This document shows positions 17,212 through 28,655 of a stretch of DNA of 64,000 bases, one piece after another. A model generated the notes under the pieces. That model was not told where the DNA came from. It did no database searches and saw only the letters and a list, made by a program, of their open reading frames with translations. Source of the DNA: Nocardioides sp. Iso805N. Its GTDB lineage: Bacteria > Actinomycetota > Actinomycetes > Propionibacteriales > Nocardioidaceae. The position numbers and the translations under genes are program-made. Where the stretch lies: NCBI RefSeq assembly GCF_000364605.1, contig NZ_KB822576.1:496001-560000 (forward strand). The letters run 5' to 3'. Position 1 is the stretch's first letter. Every line of letters begins with the position of its first letter.

Positions 17212-19431
17212 CTAGTCCCCCGCCAGCGCCGATCTGACTGCTGTGGCGGCGGTCGCGGCGCGCTCCTCGCCGAGCGCTCCGGCCGAAGCTTCCTGGAGGT
17301 AGAAGACGTCGACCGCCTGTGGACCGAGGGTGTCCACGTGCGCGCTGCGTACGGTGATGTCGAGTCGGGCGAGCGCGGCGGCGACCAGGTAGACGACGCC
17401 TGGGCGGTCGGCCGTGCGAACCTCCAGCACGGTCGCCCGAGTGCCCGCGTCGGGACGGATCACGACCGAGGGCGCGAGCGTGCCCGCAGCTGCCGGCTTG
17501 AGCCGCGTCGACGGGTCGATCCGGCCGTCGCTGATCGCCTCGAACCGCTCGCGCAGCACCCGTGGATCCAGATCCGCGTCCGCGACCTCCCACACCGTGA
17601 TGGCGTACGGCTCCTGCATCCACACCCGCGCCGAGCGGACCGCGACCCGCTGCAGCCCGAAGGTCGCCGCCATGTCCGCCAGCAGGCCGACCCGGTCCTG
17701 GGCCACCACCGTGACCCGCGAGCCGTCCGGCAACGACTCGACGTCGAAGGAGAGACCTCGCTTGCGGGCCTCGCGAGGGATCTCGAGATGCTCGTCGGGA
17801 ACGCCTGCAGCGCGAGCGCTCGCTCCGCCCTCCAGCTGTCGCTGGGCACGTGCCGCGAGGCCGAGGATCAGCCGCGAGCGCCACGACGACCACGCCTTCG
17901 GGCTGGTGGCACGGGAGTCAGCCTCGGTGAGCGCGGTCAGCAGGCTCAACGCCTCCGGGTCGTCGATCCGCTCCAGGACAACGTCGACGGTCGCCGGGTC
18001 CTCGGGGTCGCGCGTGGTCGCCGTCATCGCCAGCAGCAGGTGCCAGCGCACCAACGTGGCGATCAGGTCGACGGCGCGCGCGTCGAAGCCCATCCGCCCC
18101 GCGATCACGCGCGCGATCGGCGCACCGGCCACGGAGTGCTCGGTGAGCTCGCCCTTGCCGATGTCGTGCAGCAGCGCGGTCACCAGGAGGACGTCGGGGC
18201 GACGTACCGAGCGGATCAGGCCGGCTGCCTCGATGCAGGTCTCCACCGAGTGCCGGTCGACGGTGAAACGATGGATCACCGACGCGTGCGGCAGCAGTCG
18301 GATCCGCTCCCACTCCGGCAGGATCCGGTCCAGCGCGCCGGTCTCCTCCAGCGTCTCCCAGACGTCGCGAAGACCGCGGCCGGCGGCGAGCAGCCGGACC
18401 AGCAGGTTGCGGGCCTCCTCCGGCCACGGCACCGGCAGCGGAGCGCACTCGCGTGCCAGCCGGGCGGCGGTCGCCGGAGCGAGTACGACGTCGTGCTCGG
18501 CGGCCTCGGCTGCCGCACGAAGGAGGAGCAGCGGATCGCGGTCGGGACGGGCATTGCGATCGAGGACGACCTCGTCGTAGGCCAGCGCGACGCCCGGCGC
18601 CAGCGGGATGAGCTGCGGACGACGCGGCGAGGCCGCGCCGCGCTGCCGGAAGTAGGCATCCACCCGTCGCCAGGTCAGGCGCGAGAGGTGGGTGATGCGT
18701 CGACCGAGCTCGCGCACGAACGCCTGTGCGGCCCGCGCGTCGCCCAGCTCGAGGCGGGCCGCGAGCTCGTCCCACATCTCCGGCGCGATCCTGTCGACGG
18801 CGCGTCCCGCCAGCTCGTGCACCACGTCGCGCACGTCCAGCAGGGAGAGTCGGCAGCGCTCGAGCTCGACCTGGGGTACGTCGACCAGCCACGTGGCGAC
18901 GACCGCGTTGAGCACGGTGGCGTCTCGCAGGCCGCCGGACATCTCCTTGAGATCCGGCACGCTGGCGTGGGCGAGCTCGCCGAGCAGCTCGTGCCGGGCG
19001 AACGTGAGCTGTCGCAGGGCGGGCAGCTGCTGAACGGCGTTCTTGCGCCAGTGCGCCAGCATCGTGGCCCGCAGCCGCAGCGTCAGGTTGGTGTCGCCCG
19101 CGAGGTGGCGCACGTCGAGCAGGCCGAGCGCCACCCGAGGGTCGCCGTCGGCGGCGCCGAGCATCTCGGGCAGCGAGCGCACCGAGTGGTCGATCTTGGC
19201 GCCGTGATCCCACAGCGGGTACCACAGCTTGGTCGCCGTCTCGCCCAGGTCGATGCCCTCGTCGTGCACGAGAACGACGTCCCAGTCCGAGTACGGCGCC
19301 AGCTCCCCGCGGCCATAGCCCCCGACGGCGACGAGTGCCGCTCCGCTCTCGGGGCCCGCGGCATCGGCGTAGGCACGGGCACAGACCTCGTCGGCCTCCG
19401 CCGTACGCCTGCTGCGGTCGGTGGCGCTCAC
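17212..19431 (-). CDS. glnD: PII uridylyl-/adenylyltransferase GlnD
   Basis: The protein has 739 residues from the GTG at 19429-19431. Domains in order: nucleotidyltransferase with GGYGRGELAPYSDWD (37-51, Asp49 and Asp51), an HD phosphohydrolase domain with LLHDIGKGELTEHSV, and two C-terminal ACT domains that sense glutamine (VVAQDRVGLLADMA and VRTADRPGVVYLVA). In actinobacteria this enzyme adenylylates Tyr51 of PII under nitrogen limitation. It follows the PII gene at 19469 by 37 bases. A long upstream extension of the frame is a shadow of that PII gene. Confidence 0.95.
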   Translation of the reverse strand: MSATDRSRRTAEADEVCARAYADAAGPESGAALVAVGGYGRGELAPYSDWDVVLVHDEGIDLGETATKLWYPLWDHGAKIDHSVRSLPEMLGAADGDPRVALGLLDVRHLAGDTNLTLRLRATMLAHWRKNAVQQLPALRQLTFARHELLGELAHASVPDLKEMSGGLRDATVLNAVVATWLVDVPQVELERCRLSLLDVRDVVHELAGRAVDRIAPEMWDELAARLELGDARAAQAFVRELGRRITHLSRLTWRRVDAYFRQRGAASPRRPQLIPLAPGVALAYDEVVLDRNARPDRDPLLLLRAAAEAAEHDVVLAPATAARLARECAPLPVPWPEEARNLLVRLLAAGRGLRDVWETLEETGALDRILPEWERIRLLPHASVIHRFTVDRHSVETCIEAAGLIRSVRRPDVLLVTALLHDIGKGELTEHSVAGAPIARVIAGRMGFDARAVDLIATLVRWHLLLAMTATTRDPEDPATVDVVLERIDDPEALSLLTALTEADSRATSPKAWSSWRSRLILGLAARAQRQLEGGASARAAGVPDEHLEIPREARKRGLSFDVESLPDGSRVTVVAQDRVGLLADMAATFGLQRVAVRSARVWMQEPYAITVWEVADADLDPRVLRERFEAISDGRIDPSTRLKPAAAGTLAPSVVIRPDAGTRATVLEVRTADRPGVVYLVAAALARLDITVRSAHVDTLGPQAVDVFYLQEASAGALGEERAATAATAVRSALAGD

Positions 19432-19468
19432 GCTGCGCTCTGTCCTGCTCGACGGATCCGGCGGTGAC

Positions 19469-20011
<543 letters not shown>

Positions 20012-20019
20012 TCAGCGGG

Positions 20020-21623
<1,604 letters not shown>

Positions 21624-21720
21624 TGGACCTCCAGGATCACATCTCGGGAGGCGGGCGGCCCTGCGACACCGATGTCGCGCAGGTCCCCGCCGTGATTGGA
21701 TGCAACCTTCGAGGGCCGAG

Positions 21721-21758
21721 GTTTCGGTCCACGCAGTGGAATGTTGCGGTGCTGTAAC
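21721..21758 (-). promoter_or_regulatory. Double GlnR box upstream of amtB
   Basis: Read on the minus strand, four 5-mers are spaced by exactly 6 bases: GTTAC, GCAAC, CTGCG and GAAAC. This is the arrangement gTnAc-n6-GaAAc repeated twice, known for GlnR at actinobacterial amtB promoters. The third element (CTGCG) is weak. The site ends about 97 bases before the amtB ATG and begins 4 bases after the upstream DUF2304 stop. Confidence 0.75.
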
Positions 21759-21761
21759 GCG

Positions 21762-22127
21762 TCAGTTGATCGTGTTACGAGTTGCGTTCTTGACTCCCTC
21801 GACCTCGAGGCGCAGGAGTGCAACCTCTTCGGCGAGCGTGCGGACCTGTTCCTCGGTACGCCCGAGCTCATAGCTGAGCTGAAGCGTGAGCCCAAGGAGC
21901 ACGACAATCGATAGGAAGAACAGCAGGTTCGACGGAACCTGCAGGCCAAGAGCACCCGCTGCACCGGTGAGCAGAGCGGGAAACAACGCGCCGACGATCG
22001 CGGCAAGCGACAGCAGGCCCCAGATCACCGCGTACTTCTCCCGCAGGCGGTGCCTCCGGAGCAACTCGAACAGCATCGCCATAATTGCGAGCGCCGAGAT
22101 GAGACTCACCAGCTGGGGCCCGTTCAT
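21762..22127 (-). CDS. DUF2304 family membrane protein
   Basis: This 121-residue protein has three predicted membrane helices (about 5-22, 34-55, 66-84). A charged, coiled-coil-prone C-terminal tail (ELGRTEEQVRTLAEEVALLRLEVEGV) follows. The length, topology and coupling to a GT2 gene fit the DUF2304 family, which occurs beside polyprenyl-sugar transferases in surface-polysaccharide loci; function is not settled. Its ATG overlaps the GT2 stop by 4 bases. Confidence 0.85.
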   Translation of the reverse strand: MNGPQLVSLISALAIMAMLFELLRRHRLREKYAVIWGLLSLAAIVGALFPALLTGAAGALGLQVPSNLLFFLSIVVLLGLTLQLSYELGRTEEQVRTLAEEVALLRLEVEGVKNATRNTIN

Positions 22128-22903
22128 CGCAGCACCGCCGGCTCTTCGGACGCAAGATAGGACTCGGCGCCGTCATCGAAATGAGCCGGCCAGCGGCGAA
22201 CGAGTGCCAGCCCCAGGGCGACGACGGCCCGGAACAGATAGATCGCGGCGCGCACCGGGGACTGCGACGCTTGACCTGCCGCGCGAACGCGCATGTCGAC
22301 CGGCACTTGCTCGACGCGACAGCCCGTGCGAACGGCGATGACAAGGGACTCGACCGTATCGCCGAGGTACTCCGCGGGGTAGTGCGCGGCGAAGACGTGG
22401 ATCGCGCGCCGATTGGCCGCCCGGAAGCCCGAGGTGACGTCGGTGAGTCTTGTGCCGGCGATCCTGCTGAGCACCCGGGCGAGCAGCGTCATCGCCCAGC
22501 GACGCGGGCCTCGGGCCTCGTACGTGTCGCCTTCGTGAGCGAACCGAGCACCGATGACGACATCTGCGCTCGCCAGCCCGTCCAGAAGGAGGGGAAGGAA
22601 ACGCGGATCGTGCTGACCGTCGGCGTCAATCTGTACCGCTACGTCGTAGCCATGTCGATCCGCATACCGATACCCAGCCCGCATCGCCCCGCCGACCCCA
22701 AGGTTGAACGGAAGCCTCAGCACACTTGCGCCTGCTTGCTCGGCGACGGCGGCTGTCGCGTCGCCCGAGCCATCGTCGACAACGAGCACCGTCACCGTCG
22801 GATTGGTGCTTCTGATCTCTTTGATGGTCGTCCCCACGCTCGCCTGTTCGTTCCAAGCCGGCACGATCACGAGCACCCGCTGCGCGGCTCCCTGTCCAGA
22901 CAC
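22124..22903 (-). CDS. Family 2 glycosyltransferase, DPM1-like polyprenyl-phosphate sugar synthase
   Basis: The protein has 259 residues: a GT-A fold with VIVPAWNEQASV at the start, VVDDGSGDATAAV, and the metal-binding DxD in QIDADGQHDP. The middle SGFRAANRRAI matches dolichol-phosphate-mannose-synthase-like enzymes. It probably moves a sugar from a nucleotide donor to polyprenyl phosphate for use outside the membrane by GT-C enzymes encoded nearby. Two GTG codons are possible; the second (22901-22903) lies 6 bases after TAGGAT, so a leaderless start there is favoured. It is coupled to the DUF2304 gene. Confidence 0.9.
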   Translation of the reverse strand: MSGQGAAQRVLVIVPAWNEQASVGTTIKEIRSTNPTVTVLVVDDGSGDATAAVAEQAGASVLRLPFNLGVGGAMRAGYRYADRHGYDVAVQIDADGQHDPRFLPLLLDGLASADVVIGARFAHEGDTYEARGPRRWAMTLLARVLSRIAGTRLTDVTSGFRAANRRAIHVFAAHYPAEYLGDTVESLVIAVRTGCRVEQVPVDMRVRAAGQASQSPVRAAIYLFRAVVALGLALVRRWPAHFDDGAESYLASEEPAVLR

Positions 22904-22909
22904 CACCGC

Positions 22910-22915
22910 ATCCTA
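22910..22915 (-). promoter_or_regulatory. -10 hexamer for a leaderless GT2 transcript
   Basis: TAGGAT (minus strand) is followed by GCGGTG and then GTG, the 6-base spacing seen at other genes here. It points to the second of two adjacent GTG codons as the start. Confidence 0.4.
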
Positions 22916-23093
22916 ACAAGCAGAAGGCGCGACTCAGACCATCGCGCTCGCGGTCAGGTGCGCGGCTGCCGAGGGTTCCACATCCGTCAGGTCCGTCGTG
23001 TTAACGTCGCCCACCGAAATCGCAAGGTCCGATAGAGCCGTCCGCAGTGATCGGTCCGAGCGCAAACGCGGCACCGGACGGTGGGGACGAACA

Positions 23094-23612
23094 ATGGCAG
23101 ATCAGACAGTCGAGCTCGTCAAACTACGCGAATCGCTCCGACTGTGTCAGGCCGAACTGGCATCGCTGCGCTCTGCCGAAGAGAGCTGGGCCGAGCGGCT
23201 TGCCCCGCTAGAGCACGAGCGGAGCCAGTTCATCGCACTCTCCGAGGGCCTCGCGGAGCGTCTCGCCGAGGACGACGTCGCGCCGACAGGCCTCCGGTCA
23301 CGCCTACGCAACGCCTTGGCAAGGACACTGCCCTCGGAGCACGAGGCTGAACAAGTCGCGCAATTGCACGCGACGCCTCTTTTCGATGCCGCCTGGTACC
23401 TGCGCCAGTATCCGACCGTCGTCACCAGTGGCATGAGCCCCACACTGCACTATCTGCGGCGCGGTGCGAAGAACGGCCGCAATCCGGGTCCGAACTTCGA
23501 CACCGCCGCCTACCGGGCCGCCCATCCCGACCTTCCCCGCCGCGCCAATCCGTTGCTGCACTTCGTCGCGACGCTCGGCTATGACAACAACAGGACGAGC
23601 TCCCGGTCGTGA
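23094..23612 (+). CDS. Small repeat-module protein of the surface-polymer locus
   Basis: This 172-residue protein from the ATG at 23094 has a GGGGA site upstream. The N-terminal 70 residues look coiled-coil-forming (VKLRESLRLCQAELASLR). The C-terminal half holds two copies of a module: LFDAAWYLRQYPTVV...HYLRRGAKNGRNPGP and FDTAAYRAAHPDL...NPLLHFVATLG. The same paired module begins the three large transferases of this locus. No enzyme motif is present, so a scaffold or targeting role is possible. Its stop overlaps the GTG of the next gene by 4 bases (GTGA). Confidence 0.75.
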   Translation: MADQTVELVKLRESLRLCQAELASLRSAEESWAERLAPLEHERSQFIALSEGLAERLAEDDVAPTGLRSRLRNALARTLPSEHEAEQVAQLHATPLFDAAWYLRQYPTVVTSGMSPTLHYLRRGAKNGRNPGPNFDTAAYRAAHPDLPRRANPLLHFVATLGYDNNRTSSRS

Positions 23613-26083
23613 CCCACCAGCCACAGAGCGAAATGGTCGAGTTGGATCATCTGCTCGACCTACCCGAGCAAGACAGACTTCGCCTCGAAGAGATCGTCGT
23701 GGAACACCTCGTCGACCGCGCCTTCTACGTCCAGACCAGCGGGGCGTATCTCGAGGACGGCGAAGACCCTGTTGCGCACTTCTGTCGAATCGGGTGGAGG
23801 CTCCTGCTGAAGCCGAACCCGACGTTCGATGTCTGGTGGTACTGGACCAACCATCTCGATCCGAGCTCGGCCGAGATCAATCCTTTGGTGCACTACGCGT
23901 TGTCCGGTCAGCAGGCGGGCGTCTCAACCCACCCGACGCCGAGGCAGCGCCCTGACGCTGAGTCGCTGCCTTCAGACCGCGCACCGCGCCGTGCCTGCCT
24001 GTTCGCAGCGTTCGACGCCGAGGGAACCGTCGATGAGGCAACCCGCCTCCTCATTGCTGAGCTCGATCGCCATTGCGACGTCTTCGTCCTCTACGACAAC
24101 TACATGTCGCCAGACGAGCTCGCCAAGCTCGCAGACATCACTGTCGGCGCTTGGGCCGTTCGCCACGGAGCCTACGACTTCGGCTCCTACTCGATGCTCG
24201 CGCGAGACCTCGTGGGCTGGGACCGCTTGGCGGCCTACGACGAGGTGCTGTTCGTCAACGACAGTTGCTTCCTTGTCCGTCCGCTCGACGCAGTCTTCGG
24301 GCAGATGGATCGACGCAACTGCGACTGGTGGGGGTTGCAGGCCACCAAGGGACTGGCGAGCACCAAGGACCAGGTCTCGAACTCATTCACCGAGCCCATT
24401 CCGATCGAGCGCGTCAGAGCAGAGATGCTCGAGGGCTTCGAGCACGACCCCGTTTATGACTTCCACATCGGTTCCTATTTCCTAGCATTCCGCCGACCCG
24501 TCCTCGAGGACCCGGGGTTCAGGAGGCTGATCGACTCGGTGGGGCCGGCAGGCAACAAGCTCCTGGTCATCCTCAAGTACGAGGTGGGGATCACCCACCT
24601 GCTGCTCGGGCACGGGTTCACCTTCGACACGTTCATGCCGTCCTTGGACCCGTTCCATCCCTTGTTCACCCTGCGCCACTTCGCGCTCCTGGAGCAGGGC
24701 TTCCCGCTCCTGAAGCGCTACCTCATCTACCAGAACCACTACGACGTGCCGGGTCTTGATCAATGGCATGAGTTGGTCAGGGCTGCTTGCGCGGAGGCAC
24801 CTGTCGATGTCTTCGAGAGTTCGCTACAACGCACCGCGCCCGACGACCGTCTGCAGCGAAGCATGTCGATCCATGCGGATGCCGATGGCAGAGTCAAGGT
24901 CCCGCGTGTCCTGCGCGGCAACGCCTACCGGCGCCGCGACGCGGCGGTGGACAAGAACAGCGACACGTGGGTCTTCGCCGTCGATGTGTCCGATCATCGG
25001 TTGCCGCCCAACAGCCGCGCGATCTTCGAAGCCGTCAAAGACGACCCGTCGATCACGAAGGTCGTGCTGACTCGGTCGAAGCGGATTCACCTCGACGGTG
25101 TCAACGTCGTGACCGAGCCACTCCTAAGTCCTCGGGGCCGCCAACTCTTGCTGCGCGCCGGAACGCTGTTCCTCAACCGCCGACCCCGCGCGACGTTCCG
25201 CGCTCCGTTGGACCCTGAGCGCCAGACCATCGTGGCCGTACGCGATGGCCTGCTCCTGGAGCGAACCGGCAGAACAGCCGGCAAGCCGCTAGCCCCCGAG
25301 ACAACCAACAGCGAACCCAATGAATTGATTCACCCTGCCCCGCTGCCGGCGTACAGCGGCCTGCTCGTCGCCTCGGATGTTGACGCTCTCGCCGCTGTGG
25401 CCTCGCACTGGCCGGCGACCTACTCACAGAGCTGGCGAACAGGGATCCCCGCTCACGACTTTCTCTTCTGCGCACCGGAGGCGCTGCCCGCCGACATGCG
25501 TGAAGAACTGCAGCGTCTCCGGGCGCAGGTCGCGGGTCGTACGCTGGTGTTGTTCGCTCCGAGCCTTCGCCGCACCGGGGCCGATTACGAGCCATATCGG
25601 TTCTCGAACGCCGAAATTGCGTGGCTGCGTTCGTGGACCGAGCGTGACGACATCGCACTCGGCATCCGCGAGCACCCCCTCGACCTCGAGCGCCCTTACA
25701 TGACTCAGCTCGGCGAGTTCGCGCTCGACCTGTCCGTCCGCCACTATCCGTCCGACCATGTCGTCCTGCGGGCAGCCGACGCACTCATGACCGACTTCTC
25801 GGGCTCAGCTCTTGACTTCGCCGTGACGGGCAAACCCGTGCTCAGCTTCGCTCACGATCTCGAGGTCGCGCAGGACCGACTGCTCTACGACCTGGAGCAC
25901 TTCTTCCCGGGGCCGGTCGCCTGCACGTTCGATTCTCTCGCCGTCGACCTGGAATACCTACCGACCCAGCAACGCTCTCCCCGCTATGACCGGATCAGGG
26001 AGATGTTGACCGACTATCACGACGCTCAGAACACAAATCGCGTGCTGGCGCGCTTGACGTCGACCGCAGGAGAACGAGGCTGA
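23609..26083 (+). CDS. RgpF-like / degenerate CDP-glycerol glycerophosphotransferase fusion
   Basis: The protein has 824 residues. Residues about 30-115 are the WY/HY module. Residues about 127-400 resemble rhamnan synthesis protein F (RACLFAAFDAEG, DFGSYSMLARDLVGWDRL, FVNDSCFLV, CDWWGLQ, HIGSYFLAFRR). Residues about 480-815 have the fold pattern of TagF-type glycerophosphotransferases (IREHPLD, DALMTDFSGSALDFAVTGKPVLSF). The motif WHGxPLK, which carries a catalytic His in that family, is replaced by VRDGLLLERTG (about 543-553), so the second domain may be inactive or altered. It lies between two coupled genes, with a GTGA overlap before and a one-base overlap after. Confidence 0.82.
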   Translation: MTHQPQSEMVELDHLLDLPEQDRLRLEEIVVEHLVDRAFYVQTSGAYLEDGEDPVAHFCRIGWRLLLKPNPTFDVWWYWTNHLDPSSAEINPLVHYALSGQQAGVSTHPTPRQRPDAESLPSDRAPRRACLFAAFDAEGTVDEATRLLIAELDRHCDVFVLYDNYMSPDELAKLADITVGAWAVRHGAYDFGSYSMLARDLVGWDRLAAYDEVLFVNDSCFLVRPLDAVFGQMDRRNCDWWGLQATKGLASTKDQVSNSFTEPIPIERVRAEMLEGFEHDPVYDFHIGSYFLAFRRPVLEDPGFRRLIDSVGPAGNKLLVILKYEVGITHLLLGHGFTFDTFMPSLDPFHPLFTLRHFALLEQGFPLLKRYLIYQNHYDVPGLDQWHELVRAACAEAPVDVFESSLQRTAPDDRLQRSMSIHADADGRVKVPRVLRGNAYRRRDAAVDKNSDTWVFAVDVSDHRLPPNSRAIFEAVKDDPSITKVVLTRSKRIHLDGVNVVTEPLLSPRGRQLLLRAGTLFLNRRPRATFRAPLDPERQTIVAVRDGLLLERTGRTAGKPLAPETTNSEPNELIHPAPLPAYSGLLVASDVDALAAVASHWPATYSQSWRTGIPAHDFLFCAPEALPADMREELQRLRAQVAGRTLVLFAPSLRRTGADYEPYRFSNAEIAWLRSWTERDDIALGIREHPLDLERPYMTQLGEFALDLSVRHYPSDHVVLRAADALMTDFSGSALDFAVTGKPVLSFAHDLEVAQDRLLYDLEHFFPGPVACTFDSLAVDLEYLPTQQRSPRYDRIREMLTDYHDAQNTNRVLARLTSTAGERG

Positions 26084-28653
26084 TGGACCTGGAGGAGTAT
26101 CGGACCCGATGGCATGCGTTCGCCCAGGCGTGGCAGACCGAGCGGTCAGAGGACCCCGACTCAGCAGATACGTTGCTCACAGATGCTCTGCGCGGCGGCC
26201 TCACGTCACTGTCACTGCCAGAGACCTCCGCGGAGCCGACACCTCTCACGCTGCTTGACTGTGCGACAGCACTCGTGCGGGCCGCTGACGTGTTCGAGAC
26301 GGAGGGATACCTCAACGCCAACCCAGGTGTGCGCCGAGCCGGCGTCGACCCGGTGCGGCACTATTGCGAGCACGGGTGGCGTGAGCTGCGAAATCCGAGT
26401 CTGGAATTCGATGGGTGGTGGTACACAGCTGAGTACCTCGATCCCACCCAGCCACCGGAGAATCCGCTCATCCATTTTCTGCTGGTCGGTCGACCTGACG
26501 GTCTACTAGGGATCCCGCAGCGAATCTCACGGACTCCTATCTCGTATGCGCCGGGCCATGTGGTCCGTCGGGTCTGCCTGTTCGCCGCCTATGACATCGA
26601 CGGAATCGTCGATGACTACGTCCTTGCGTACCTGCGGGAGCTGAGCAACTACGCCGACATCTATTACCTCGCAGATGGGCAGATGGCCCGCGACGAACTA
26701 GCAAAGCTCGACGGCATCACCAAGGGAGCGTGGAGCATTGCCCACGGCCGCTACGACTTCGGCTCGTACTCCTTGCTTGCACGGGATCTGGTCGGATGGG
26801 ACGTCATCGAGACCTACGATGAGCTGCTGCTCGCCAACGACAGCTGCTATCTCCTGCGAGAGCTTGCCGACGTCTTTGCCGAGATGGACCGGAAGGCGTG
26901 CGATTGGTGGGGGCTCCAGGCGACTGCTCGCCAGTTCGAGGAGACCCCCGAGACGGGGCCGCTCGCGCCGATGCCGTTGACCGAGGTCAAGGACCGGATG
27001 CTGCCGCACGCGGTCTTCGAGTACAACCAATTCATCCACGTCGGGTCGTACTTTCTCTCCGCCCGCAAATCGGTCATCACGGATCCGGGCTTTCGCAAGC
27101 GCATCAATGAGGTCGCAAAGCAGGACAGCAAGATCGGCATCATCTACCGATACGAGACCGGGACGACGCAATATCTCGTTGGGCAGGGTTTCGACTTCAG
27201 CACCTATGTGCCCGATCTGTTTCCGTATCACCCGATCTACGGTCCGCATGCGTTCGACCTTATCGCTCGGGGATTCCCGCTGCTGAAGCGACAGTTTCTG
27301 TCCGATAATCCCTATGACACGCCGGATCTGATCGACTGGAAGGAACGGATCACGGCTCTGATCCCCCAGGCGCCAGTCGAGATGATCGAGCGTAATCTTC
27401 GACGCGTCGCGCCCGCCGATCGACTCGCCCGAAGCTTCGCAATCCGCACCAACCCAGACGGCTCCATCGACGATCACCAGCCGCTCAGTCGCAAAGCCTT
27501 CCGTGCTCTGGATCGGGTCACTCCGAAATTCAATCATTGGTGGGCGTTCCCGGTGTGTCGCTACGACCACACCTTCGCAGGTAACGAGCGCGCCGTCTTC
27601 GAAGAAGTGCGCGATGATCCCTCCATCAAGAAGATCATCCTGACCCGTTCACGCCGGGTCGACGTCTCAGGCGAGAATGTCGCGGTCGTTCCTCTCGAAA
27701 GCCCAGAAGGGCAGCATTACCTAGCGCGCTCGCGCCAGATCTTCGTGAAGCACGGGCCTACCATCAACGTCCCATGGCCACTTTCGACCACAACGCACAA
27801 CTTCGTGAATCTTTGGCATGGCATTCCGCTCAAACGCTTCGGGACAGCCGCCCTCGAGCTCAACGCTGCTCAGCACGACGTGGTGATCCGTAACAACGGC
27901 GGCTCGCGAGCCATCGTCACGTCAAGCCGGATGGACGCGCTGGCGATGAACGCCTCGTTCTTCCCAGCGTCGTATCCGGACCTGTGGCAGACCGGCCTTC
28001 CGCGCAACGACTTCATCGTGCGCGATGACGCAGCGCTGCCGCCAGACCTTCTGGCCGCGGCCGACCGTCTCCGAGACGAGGTCGCCGGACGGCGGCTCGT
28101 CCTCTTTCTGCCGACCTTCAAGGACGGACAGGCCGACTCCTACTACAAGTTCACCGACGCCGATATCGCCACCCTGGCCGATTGGGCGGAGCGACACAAC
28201 GCGGTCCTCGGCGTCCGCGAGCACATGGCAGATCGCGCTCGTACCTATTCACGGATGCTGGCTCCCCTCAACCCGATCAACGTCTCCTCGCGCCGTTATC
28301 CGGACCTGGAAGTCCTCTACCGCGTGGCCGATGCCTTGGTCAGCGACTACTCCAGCTGTCTGGTCGACTTCATGATGACCGGGCGTCCCGTGATCAGCTT
28401 CGCCTACGACCACGACAGGTACGCCCAAGCCGAGCGCGGACTGGTGTACGACCTGGAACGCGTTCTGCCGGGACCCGTGTGTCGCAACTTCGACCAGTTC
28501 GCCCATGCCCTCGGCGACGTCTTCCGGGAGCGTACGCCCGACGAGCTCGAGGAGTATGACTGGAAGCGTGGAATCTTCTTCGACTACATCGACGACCAGG
28601 CCGCGGCCCGGGTTGTCGAACGGGTGAAGCGTCTCTACATCGACGTCGACTGA
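26083..28653 (+). CDS. RgpF-like / CDP-glycerol glycerophosphotransferase fusion
   Basis: This 856-residue paralogue of the preceding gene has the same order. The paired WY/HY module spans about 70-150, the RgpF-like domain about 163-430 (RVCLFAAYDIDG, DFGSYSLLARDLVGWDV, NDSCYLL, CDWWGLQ), and the glycerophosphotransferase domain about 515-850. Here the catalytic motif is intact: NLWHGIPLKRFG with Trp578-His579-Gly580, followed by VREHMAD and DALVSDYSSCLVDFMMTGRP. It probably builds a glycan and adds polyol-phosphate or a related phosphodiester unit. It ends 2 bases from the convergent gene at 28656. No membrane segment is apparent. Confidence 0.87.
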   Translation: MDLEEYRTRWHAFAQAWQTERSEDPDSADTLLTDALRGGLTSLSLPETSAEPTPLTLLDCATALVRAADVFETEGYLNANPGVRRAGVDPVRHYCEHGWRELRNPSLEFDGWWYTAEYLDPTQPPENPLIHFLLVGRPDGLLGIPQRISRTPISYAPGHVVRRVCLFAAYDIDGIVDDYVLAYLRELSNYADIYYLADGQMARDELAKLDGITKGAWSIAHGRYDFGSYSLLARDLVGWDVIETYDELLLANDSCYLLRELADVFAEMDRKACDWWGLQATARQFEETPETGPLAPMPLTEVKDRMLPHAVFEYNQFIHVGSYFLSARKSVITDPGFRKRINEVAKQDSKIGIIYRYETGTTQYLVGQGFDFSTYVPDLFPYHPIYGPHAFDLIARGFPLLKRQFLSDNPYDTPDLIDWKERITALIPQAPVEMIERNLRRVAPADRLARSFAIRTNPDGSIDDHQPLSRKAFRALDRVTPKFNHWWAFPVCRYDHTFAGNERAVFEEVRDDPSIKKIILTRSRRVDVSGENVAVVPLESPEGQHYLARSRQIFVKHGPTINVPWPLSTTTHNFVNLWHGIPLKRFGTAALELNAAQHDVVIRNNGGSRAIVTSSRMDALAMNASFFPASYPDLWQTGLPRNDFIVRDDAALPPDLLAAADRLRDEVAGRRLVLFLPTFKDGQADSYYKFTDADIATLADWAERHNAVLGVREHMADRARTYSRMLAPLNPINVSSRRYPDLEVLYRVADALVSDYSSCLVDFMMTGRPVISFAYDHDRYAQAERGLVYDLERVLPGPVCRNFDQFAHALGDVFRERTPDELEEYDWKRGIFFDYIDDQAAARVVERVKRLYIDVD

Positions 28654-28655
28654 CC

